A stretch of DNA of 64,000 nucleotides, taken from the NCBI GenBank assembly GCA_027627225.1, contig CM051028.1:26497343-26561342 (forward strand). Reading direction: 5' to 3'. The stretch is from Congeria kusceri. Taxonomy: Eukaryota; Mollusca; Bivalvia; Myida; Dreissenidae. This document shows, in pieces, positions 24,901 to 36,900 of the stretch. Positions within the stretch are counted from its first letter, which is position 1; each line of letters begins with the position of its first letter. The notes beneath the pieces are model-generated. The model was not told the origin of the DNA and searched no databases. It saw nothing but the letters and a program-made list of their open reading frames with translations. The position numbers and the translations under genes were made by a program.

Positions 24901-27900
24901 TCAATATAAACTTCAACCAGAAAATCTATGTGAAAAAGGGGCATAACTCTGTCAAAATACAAACCAGACTTACAGGAAATGTTGCCCCTGACACTGACTT
25001 GATGACAGTTTTGACCCCAGGGGCATCATTTGAACAATCTTTGTAGAGGACCACTATACAATGTTACCAACCAAATACAAAACCTCTGGGCCTTGCGGTT
25101 TCAGAGGAGAAGATTTTTAAAGTCATATTGCTATTTAGGTCTATATAAATTATGTGACCCCGGGGCATGGCCAGATTTGACTGCAGGGGCATCATTTGAA
25201 CAATCTTTGTAAAGTACCACTATACAATTTACATACCAAATATGAAACCTCTGGGAATTGCAGTTTCAGGAGAAAATTTTCAACGTCATTTTGCTATTTA
25301 AGTCTATACAAACCATGTGACCCTGGGGCGTAGCCAGTTTTGAACCCAGGGGCATCATTTGAACAATCTTTCTAGAGGACCACTATACAATGTTACCAAC
25401 CAAATACAAAACCTCTGGGCCTTGCAGTTTCAGAGGAGAAGATTTTAAAAGTCATATTGCTATTCAACTCTATATAAACCATGCGACCGCCGGAGCATGG
25501 CCAGTTTTGACCCCAGGGGCATCATTTGAACAATCTTTGTAGAGGACCACTATACAATGTTATATACCAAATATGAAACCTCTGGCCCTTGCTGTTTCAG
25601 AGAAGATTTTCAAGTGATTTTGCTATTTTAGACTATATAAACCATGTGACCCCTGGGGCGTGGCCAGTTTTCACTCCAGGGGCATCATTTGAACAATCTT
25701 TGAAGAGAACCATTAATACAATGTAAAATACCAAATATGAAACCTCTGGGCCTTGCGGTTTCAGAGCAGAAGATTTTTGAAGTAACTATTTAAGTCTGCA
25801 TAAACCATATGACCCCCAGGGCGTGGTCAGTTTTGACCCCAGGGGCATCATTTGAACAATCTTTGTTGAGGACAACTATACAATGTTACACACCAAATAT
25901 GAAACCTCTGGGAACTGCAGTTTAAGAGGAGATTTTCAATGTAATTTTGCTATTTAATAGACAATATAAACCATGTGACCCTGGGGCGTGACCAGTTTTG
26001 ACCCCAGAGGCATCATTTGAACAATCTTTGTAGAGGACCACTATAAAATGTTACCAACCAAATACAAAACATCTGGGCTTTGCGGTTTCAGAGGAGAAGA
26101 TCATTAAAGTCTTATTGCTATTTAATTCTATAAAAACCATGTGACCATCGGGGCGAGGCCAGTTTTGACCCAATGGGCATGATTCGAACAAACTTTGTAG
26201 AGGACCACTATATAATGTTACCAACCAAATGCAAAACCTCTGGGCCAAGCAGTTTCAGTGGAAAAGATTTTTAAAGTCTACAGCTGAACACCGCTATTTC
26301 AAAGTCGTTGGGACAGACGAAAATAGTTCGAAATAGGAAAGTTCAAAATAGCGATGTTCCAACCTCCCCACAGAGATTTGAGTGGTAACCGCCACGTGGA
26401 GTTTGGCGATGTTCTCCATTGTACTAATAAATGTTATAATTGTGAAAATTGCGCATGCGGTTAAATTGAAACCATGTGTATATACGCTGTTGACATGTAT
26501 AATGAAGGTTCGTGAATAACACTGTAAAGATTGTAAATTTGTCCGAATTGTTTGTTACTCACAATTATAACTCTACCGTATATCCGCTTAATTCTTAATT
26601 CTGAATAGTTACCTACGCGTTAGTCATCACTTGGTAAACTCGAGGGACAATGGAAGGTGCGTAAACTTAACCGATCGACGACTGCCAAGTCATCACACCT
26701 TTGACAGACAGCTTGGGCTTAGGTGCGACTTCGGAATAAACACTGATGATAACGTGTGAGAAACGAAGTTTGAACCGGAATTTTAGTTCGAAATACAGAT
26801 ATATTTGAAATAGGCAACCCTATTTTAGTTCGAAATAGTGATTAATTCGAATTAACGGTGTTCGAAATAACGGTGTTCAACTGTATATAAATCATGTGAC
26901 CCCGAGGCGTGGCCAGTTTTCACCCCAGGGGCATCATTTGAACAATCTTTGTAGAGGACCACTAGACAATGTCACATATCAAATATGAAAGCTCTGAGCC
27001 ATGTAGTTTCAGAGATTTTTTTCAGTTTTCACTTTTAAAATCTATTTTTAGCTCTGGTGACCTACATAACGATATGAAAAACTTTGAAAGAGGGTCACCC
27101 AAGGATTATTCCTGTGACGTTTCATGAAATTCTGCCCAGCGGTTTAGGAGGAGATGTTGATTGAATGAAAATGTTGACAAACAACGCACGACAAACAAAT
27201 AACTATTTATTGTTCTATTCATTAAACATCACATATCATAACTATTTATTGTTCTATTCATTAAACATCACATATCGTAACTATTTATTGTTCTATTCAT
27301 TAAACATCACATATCATAACTATTTATTGTTCTATTCATTAAACATCACATATCATAACTATTTATTGTTCTATTCATTAAACATCACATATCATAACTA
27401 TTTATTTTCGTAATAATAATTTATATTGACGGACCATTAATGAATTAGCCATCTGAGGAAATGTCACTGATGTCAAACAAATCGGTCTATTAATTCGCTG
27501 GATATTTAAATATCCTTAACATAGGAGTGACGAAATATACATGTCTTGGAATTAAAATGGGAGACTGAGTGTCTTAGAACAAACAAGGCTTGTCACAGGA
27601 TGTGACATATGCCCCCGAAGCATATGCTCGTCAGAGGAAGGCAAAACAATGTCAGAGTACAATATTATGCCCTGGACAAATATATTGAGATTTCGGCAAC
27701 ACAGCTATTTGTTGTTGTGACACACTGCCTCATAATGATCTTAATTCCCACCAAGCTATTACATTCCTTACATGTTAGCAAAAATGATGCTTCCTAGTCT
27801 TACAAAAAGTTCATTCTAATATTTGATCTTTAAGTGTAACTTTTGGCCAACAGACCTTGACCGAGGAGCATGTACGTGGTATGCGACACATTATCTGGTC

Positions 27901-30900
27901 ATGGGAAAAAATAATCTGAAGTAATATTAAAATCCTTCAAGGCTTTTGGAAGATATCGAGGAGAAAGAAGATTCCTTGAAATTTGACCTTGAATTGTGAC
28001 CTTGACATTTGACTGAGGACCATGGGAGTTGTACACGACACATCGCCTGGTCATGGGAAATAATAATCTGAAGTAATATTAAAATCCTTCCAGACGTTTA
28101 GAAGTTATGGTGGAGAAACAAAAATCCTTGAACTTTGACCTTGAATTGTGACCTCGATCTTTGACAAACGAGCATGGGAGTTGTATGCGACACATTGTCT
28201 GGTTATAGAGAATAATAATCTAAAGTAACATTTAAATCCCTCCAGACATTTAGAAGCTATGAAGTGGAAACAAAAATAATTGACCTTTGACCTTAAATTG
28301 TTACCTTGACCTTTGACTGACGATCAAGGCAATTGTGCGCGACTTTTTTATAGTCATGTGGAATAATAATCTGAAGTTATATTAAAATCCATCCAGGCGT
28401 TTAGAAGTAATGGAGCGGAAACAAAAATTCATGACCTTTGACCTTAAATTGTGACCTTGACATTTGACCGACGAGCATGGGAGTTGTATGCGACACATCG
28501 TCTAGTCAGGGGAATAATTAGCTGAAGTTATATTAAAATCCATCTAGGCATTAAAAAGTTACAGAGCGGAAACAAAGTGGGGACGGACCCACCCACCCAA
28601 CCACCCAAGGATAGACAGCGCGACTACTATATGCCCTCCACAGGGGGCATAACAACTTATTCAATATTAACATTACTATTTACATTCAATGTGGATTGTT
28701 ATGTGTTTTGCGCTAAAGGTAATTATGTGTGCAATTCTGAAATTGTTAATACTTTATTTTATGTAGTGCAATATTACAGAACCACAACAAATATGGAGAA
28801 AAAAAAGGAATATAAAATCAACGGACATTGACAAAGCATTACTGCAAATTGTTTTTGCTTTTTTCCCCTTAAAAGTTGCTTCAAAACTCGAGTGCGTTTT
28901 ATACACAGTCTTTTATGGGACTCGCAAAAATGCAAGATTGGGGAAATGCACTCACTATTTCCTAAACAAACTCGCATTTTGCGAGTGTGTGAGCCTATAT
29001 TAAAACCCTGAGAGTTATGGAAAATGTTGCCCCTGACACTGGAGTTGATGAGAAATGTATATTCCAAGTTTCAAGTGAATAACTTGTGTAGTTTTGAAGT
29101 TACAAAACTTTTGAACAAAAACTTCAACCAAATTCAGATGTGGACGCCGACGATTGGGCGTGTAGGAAAGCTCAACTATTCTTCGAATAGTCGAGCTAAA
29201 AATGCTACCAGGAAGTTTTGTGTATTAAAATGTAAACAGTTTCTTAATATTTTAAAGCATATTCATTGAGATTATTGACAATTGGATCACACATGGTTTA
29301 TGGCTGCTTTCTTGTGCCTCAGGTATTCATGAACTATTAAAAACCTTTCTTAATGAATACAAAGTTCATAAATTAATAGTTTAAATACTATCATTTATTT
29401 GACACTATTAATATTCAGTAGTTTTAAATACCAACCATTGGTTCAACTTCCCCTGTCCTCGGTCGTTTTTCAACAGGACCGTCTGTAGTGTCTTCAGCCT
29501 TGCGAACTCGCTTCACAGTAAGGGCCGTATGGTACTGGTACACAAACTCTGGTGGTACCTCAGGGCTGGTTCGAACCCCCAGCTGGACCATATCTCCATC
29601 TTTGAGCTCCTGTGGCTTCATTGGTTCTAGCTTCTTATTATTGACAAAGACTCCATTCAGGCTCTATAAAATTAAAATGCAGTATGGACTGAATTCAATG
29701 TGTAGTATTTTATGCAGACCTTATCAGCATGGTGCGGATCTTTGCACTTTTTGTTGTTAAGCCGCGTTGCCCATTCAATGGCAATTAGCAACAAAGCAAT
29801 TGTGATATTATGCATGTTTAAATAAATGCAAGCTAGATCCCTATGGTGACTACATCAATGAATTAAAAGACACCAGGTGATAAAATATAGCAACATTCTT
29901 CTACTCTCTAAACATACTGGATAACATTTTTTATTTAAAACAAATGCTTTTAGCACAATCGAACAAATAAATCAATCAACTATTACTATCAATCAATTAT
30001 TACTATCAATCAACTATTACTATCAATCAACTATTACTATCAATCAACTATTACTATCAATCAACTATTACTATCAATCAACTATTACTATCAATCAACT
30101 ATTACTAAGTAATATACTGACTTAGGCGAGTTTTTTTATTTCTTGGTTCTCGGATTCACCGACCCGATTTTTTCCAAAAAGGAAAAAAAATAATTTTAGA
30201 ATGTAACTGATATCATAAAAATGACCTTGTGAAAGGGTTTCAACCTGTTACACGGAATGCCAAAAAAAAACTAAATGTCATGGTTATCATGTAGTGAATA
30301 AGTTAATGTTGTGTAATATGATTTTTATAAGTAATAATGCATTAAGATTTTAATATCACTGCCCATTTCCATTTGTGAAATTCTATTCATTAATTTACTC
30401 AATTCTGTGTTGTTTTTTTATTTTTATTTTTTTCCCTCCTCCAACTGGACACTTTTCCAAACATGTCCAAGAACCAAGAAATAAACAAGAGGGCCATGAT
30501 GGTCCAAAGCGCTCACCTGAGAATTGGTACAGATGAAGACCATACTGGTGTGACAGGTTTGAAAATAAAAGTATCGGAACAATACGCAGAGGGGGATAGG
30601 ATCAATTTTGATTTAAAACATCGGTTAGTGCAATGGGCTAACTAAAGTACTAGTTGGGTAGTGGATGTGCGTTTTTTTTTGCAAATGGTTCTCAAATCAT
30701 TTTTCTCAATATTCTTACCTGACCCTTTTTCATTAAGTCATTGACTATTCTGGAAAATTCAGAACCAGTAGATTTTGATGTCTTTTTCGCAAACAGTTTC
30801 GGAGAACTAGTTGCAATGCGATAATTGTGATGGCTGTGCTATAAGGTAAAGTTTTGCTGCTTCTTTGATAATTTTCTGTCCAATGATGATAAATGAGTTT

Positions 30901-33900
30901 AATGCAGGCTCTGAAGACATCAATGTTGCATGTACAAATAACTCCATGCAAGTCTTGCAACTGTTGGAAATCAAATTTTATCAATCAATGTTTATGGTCA
31001 TGCGCAAACTGTGTAAGTTTGGTCAACAATGAATCAAAAACTCGTGTGTGCAAGCCAATCATTGATAACTTGCTGATGTTTTTTTCCAAACAGAAGGGGC
31101 AATAACTCTGGTGTTTCTGGCCCGATCATGCGTTTATTCGACTTCACCTGTAGTCTTACATTCATAGACAAACTGTACACGATTGGTGAAGATTGGATAA
31201 AAAATAAAGTCTCTATCTTGAATAATGTCAATTTTTGCATATTTTTTTCACAAACAAAGGGGCAATAACTCTGGTGTTTCTGGTCCGATCTTGCTTATAT
31301 TCAACTTCACCTTTAACCTTAAGGTCAAAGACAAACTGTGCAAGATTGGTGAAGATTGGATGAACAATGAAGTCTCTATCCTGAATAATGTCCATTTTTG
31401 CATTTTTTTCACAAAGGGCAATAACTCTGGTGTTTCTGGTCCGATCTTGCTTATATTCCACTTCAACTGTAATCTCATGGTAACAGACAAACTGTGCAAG
31501 ATTGGTGAAGATTGGATGAAAAATGAAGTCTCTATCCTGAATAATGTCCATTTTTGTATATTTTTTTAAACACGATCTGACCCATTTTTGGCGCCTGCTG
31601 AGATCTGATGGTCATACACAAACTGTGAAAGTTTGTTTAAGATTAGATGGAAAATAAAATCAAGATGTTGGAAAAATGCATTTTTGCACTTTTTTTGCAT
31701 GAAAAAGGGGCATTTACTATGGTGTTACTGGTGTGATCTGACCCAATAACAATCCCATCAGAGATTTTATGGTCATACACAAACTGTGCAAGTTAGGGCA
31801 AGATTGAATATAAAATGTAGTCTTTATCACGAAAACGGTCCAAACTGTGGACGGCATACGGACGCCACCGGAGAGGTCCCCTATACCAATAGCTCACCAA
31901 GCACTTCGTGCTCAGGTGATCTAAAAAACTCTGGCCTTAGGCAACTTAATTTATAAACATCTCAATTTGCATTGTACTGTGAGGTGTTAATGTCAAGCAA
32001 ACCAGGCATTTTACATAATAAATATGGCAGGAGTAGAATATGAGCATCACAGTGTAGCAAAATTTCTATAAAATCATTGTACCGTGCAATTTTACTTCAA
32101 GCAAACAGACCAGATCTGAGCAGGGCAGGCCCACCTTGTTGTCCCATATAGTCCATGTGCCGCTTTCTGTTTTCTTCATCACTGCATGGCATCTTGAGAT
32201 CAATGTTGACAGGATGCACACCGTCACATCATGACTCCGCCCAATTGTAACCTAGAAAATTTTTTATTACAATAGTAATAATAGTTCTTGCTCTAAAAAC
32301 ATAAACAAATCTATAAAAGAGGAACTGCTAAGTCATTCAAAAACATACTCATCTTTGACATCAAGCAACTAAAGATAACAATTATATTGCATTGAAATGC
32401 CTTTAAGTACTTGATACAATGTGATTATATTAAAAAGAAAATACTTTTTAACTTTATGTATCTTCCATTTATAGCACACACACAAAAACGAAAATAAACC
32501 GATTCCAATTACAGCTAAAGTGAAACAAATATTTTACTTTCTGACGTGGAGCCAGAATCTTTTATTTGCATAATTGCTTGAGGTATCTACGCAGATTGGT
32601 ACATGTAGCTCATTATGCCCCCAAGAAAATATGTTGAGTCACTGAGCGTACAACTGATGGCTGATTCCAAGTGATGCAGAGTAATAATTTTGCATAGTAC
32701 AACGGTCTACTTGGCCTTGACTCGCCTCTGACTAAATGTAGGTCGCCCAAACTCAGCGAATCTACAAATGTTTGTTCACATGAGCAGTACTGTAAAACAT
32801 TATAAATAGGTATTGACAATTGCAGTTATAGTGAACAGGTAGTAACGTCCGCACAGGCTAATCCATGACAGCACTTTCCACCTACTGTGGATTTATGTTT
32901 AGAAAAGACTTCCTTGAAAATACCATAAAAGCAGAAAGTGCCATCCTGGATTAGCCTGTGCGGACAACACTTGACGCACATGCATTAAGCCTGGTTTTCA
33001 CACGACATGTCTCAAATTGTTTCATAAGGATGTAAATAGCATTCATTTAAAAAATATTTCACTGCAATCAAGAATAACAAAACAATGTATGCACAAAACA
33101 TCTATTTCGAGGAAAGAACTATGTTTTGCGGGCGTTTATATAAATAACTAGAACCCTGGGAGTTGGATGTGTCGCCTGACGGGGCATAACTCAAGTAGGA
33201 TAAGAGCAATTATGCTGAAAAACCAAACTAAACCTTACTTTTAAACCTACTTAAACTTCCCTTAAGTTCAATAAGATTGCAGTCACAAACTAAAGGGGAC
33301 GCCGCTGCCGCCAAAGTAACCCTGCTATTTCGCCTTTTCAGGCGACACAAAAATGAAGAAAAGGATAATGGGGCCATTACGAAACAGTGATCGAAATTAG
33401 GAATTCAAAGTACAAGCCTGAATCAAATAGATTAATAGGTTTTTGTTTAAAAAAAAAACACACGTTATTTAATATATTTCATCTTTTATATTGACACACC
33501 ACAAACAACTCATAGTTTTTGTCAGTTCATTATAAACCAGCCATGGGCAGCCTGTCTGCTACATCGGCAAAAACTTCTCGCGTTTAGCTTCATATTCTGA
33601 ATCATCCTTCCTTTCACCTTTTCTGTTTTGCCCCGGCTTAGCACCGGGTGTATATTTCAACCCGAACGTTTTATGTAAACAATATACCAGTTGATTATTT
33701 ATTCAAAACGAGGACAACAGAACATAATTGTCCACAGTTAAGTTCGGCAAATATAGTATAAAATATTTTTTAACTTGTACCAAAAAGTGCCTTGAGCATG
33801 ATTACTGTTAAAACTCATAAGCGCTTTCAGATAATGAACGAGGGAAAAACTATTGAGGACGTCCGGTAGTATTCGGAAGGTACACGTGTTTCTTAAACTG

Positions 33901-36900
33901 CGTATTACGTCATTAATCTATGTGTTGATGGCTGTAACAGTTGTGTGTATTTGTATAGGCTGATTTCCGCACAGCGTTGGGAGAATACAAAGACAACAAG
34001 AGCTGTCAGAGGACAGCGCGCTCGACTATTCAAAGTATTTCAGTTGCTACATATTTTGGATAGTGAAAGGGGCATAAATTTGTTAAAATACAATATTTTT
34101 AAGTGAAGCCTTGTATAGTTTTAAATTGTTGCCCCTGATACTAGAGTTGATGACAAGGTTAGTTCCAAGTCTCAAGTGAATAGCTTATGTAGTTTTTAAG
34201 TAACAAAACTTTTAAATATAAACTTTAACCAGAAAATCTATGTGAAAAAGGGGCATAACTCTGTCAAAATACAAAACATAGTTATGGGTAATGTTGCCCC
34301 TGATACTAGAGTTGAGGACAAAGGTTAGTTCCAAGTTTCAAGTGAATAATTTATGAAGTTTTGAAGTACCAAACTTTTGAATATAAACTTTAAAAAGAAA
34401 ATCTAAGTGAAAAGGGGGCATAACTATGACAAAATACAAAACAGAGTTATGGGTAATGTTGCCCCTGGTACAAGAGTTGATGATAAAGGTTAGTTCCAAG
34501 TTTCAAGTGAATAACTTATGTAGTTTTGAAGTTACAAAACTTTTGAATATAAACTTTAAACAGAAAATCGATGTAAAAAAGGGACAAAACTCTATCAAAA
34601 TACAAAATAGAGTTATGGGGAATGTTCACCCTGATACTAGAGTTGATGACAAAGGTATATTCCAAGTTTCATGTGAATAGCTTTTGTAGTATTCAAGTTA
34701 CAAAACTTGTGTATATAACTTTAACCAGAAAATCTATGTGAAAAAGGGGCACAACTCTGTCAAATACAAAACAGAGTTATGGGGAATGTTGCCCTTGATA
34801 CTGGAGTTGATGACAAAGATTAGTTACAAGTTTCAAGTGAATAACTAATGTAGTTTTGAAGTTACACAACTTTTGAATATAAACTTTAACCAGAAAATCT
34901 AAGTGAAAACGGGGCATAACTTTGTCAAAATACAAAACAGAGTTATGGGGAATGTTGCCCCTGACACTGGAGTTGATGACAAAGGTATATTCCAAATTTT
35001 AACTGAATAACTTATGCAGTTTTGAAGTTACAAGACTTTTGAATAAATACTTTAACCAAATTCATACACGGACGCGGACGCCGGGGGTAGTGGGAAATAG
35101 TCGAGCTAAAAAGTAGGTTCTGATGATGTGTTTTATTTATTCTATATGATGAAAGAAATAAAACAAAATGAGTTGTGATATAAAACTTTTATCAATGAAA
35201 TAAAAACCGGATCTTTAAATTGCATACTTGCCTAAAAATGCATTGTCACTCGTAAGGTGTGTCCATATGTTAACAACTTATGCAAGAAATGACTAATAAA
35301 AACATAAGAAAGTTGACTAAAAATATTTATATAAGAGTAAATTATTTTATGCTCCATTTTTTATCATATTTTTTACAAGTTAAACTTTGAATGGTGACAT
35401 TTTTTGGTTCGTCTCTAGTTATTTTGTCATTACCGCAACAACCCATAATAACATTGAAATTTCTAGAAATGATGACGTATACAGACACAAACATACTGCG
35501 TCATCATCAGGAATATAAGTGGGAATATTTTAAAGTGGTTAATGGCAGAGCTTATACTTTAGTTATCGTCCCAAGTCTAAGGAAAGTTGTCATTTGTACT
35601 GTGTTTACTTTCTAATAGTCATTACTGTATGTGCTGAAAATAAAAATGAGGCTACATAGTTATTGCTCATTGACACCATTCACCTTCATTTATGGTTCTC
35701 ATGTGAAGGGTTTTTTTGCACGTAAAACAATATTTCTTGCATTTTCAAGTGAATTTTTTGCTACTTGCATTTTCAAGTGAATTCTTTGCTAAAGTGTCAT
35801 TACCAAAATGGTCATCTCCGCAACGCTGATAAAATTTGGATAAATAAAACATGCTTGATTTAAGGCTCAATTCATTAAATGGATGTTTTCCTTCAACAAA
35901 ATCAGCTAATCATTACAAGTTAAACTTTGAATGGTGACATTTTTTGGTTCGTCTCTAGTTATTTTGTCATTACCGCAACAACCCATAATAACATTGAAAT
36001 TTCTAGAAATGATGACGTATACAGACACAAACATACTGCGTCATCATCAGGAATATAAGCGGGAATATTTTAAAGTGGTTAATGGCAGAGCTTATACTTT
36101 AGTTATCGTCCCAAGTCTAAGGAAAGTTGTCATTTGTACTGTGTTTACTTTCTAATAGTCATTACTGTATGTGCTGAAAAATAAAAATGAGGCTACATAG
36201 TTATTGCTCATTGACACCATTCACCTTCATTTATGGTTCTCATGTGAAGGGTTTTTTTGCACGTAAAACAATATTTCTTGCATTTTCAAGTGAATTTTTT
36301 GCTACTTGCATTTTCAAGTGAATTTTTTGCTGAAGTGTCATTACCAAAATGGTCATCTCCGCAACACTGATAAAATTTGGATAAATAAAACATGCTTGAT
36401 TTAAGGCTCAATTCATTAAATGGATGTTTTCCTTCAACAAAATCAGCTAATCATTAATTGAAAGTAAATATATCCATTATTTTTTACTGTATTTCATAGC
36501 CGATGTCATTTCCGCAACGGCATGTCATTACCAAAACAAGTTGTCATTACCGCAACGACATAATTTATCTACAATATTTGTAAAATATATAGAGTTAATC
36601 CAATATACTCTATAAATTATGATAATCAAAATCAACTACTTTCGAAATGTAAGAAGTATGTAAAAAGTGGTTTGAAATTATACTAGACCTTTTAAGCATT
36701 TATTCATAAATTATGTGGAATATTTTTTATTAAAAAAAATGCAAAAAACACAAACTAACAAATTATTATTCTTTTAATATTGCATATTTTTACATGCAAA
36801 AGAACATTAATATGTGTTAGCTAGCCTAATTCCTGAGACGTGCTGGGATTAGTGTTACTTTTTATATAGGGCTAAATTCGCTGGAACGTCTCATCGCCGA

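Noticed and set aside
27165..27413. Repetitive 82-residue membrane-like protein
   Set aside because: It is the in-frame reading of a 39-bp AT-rich minisatellite.
29971..30107. CRISPR-like array
   Set aside because: The 17-bp units are contiguous with no unique spacers, in a eukaryotic intron; it is a minisatellite.
31225..31569. 114-codon protein on the plus strand and 107-codon protein on the minus strand
   Set aside because: Both follow the tandem units of an interspersed repeat, are open on both strands and lie within an RNF8 intron.
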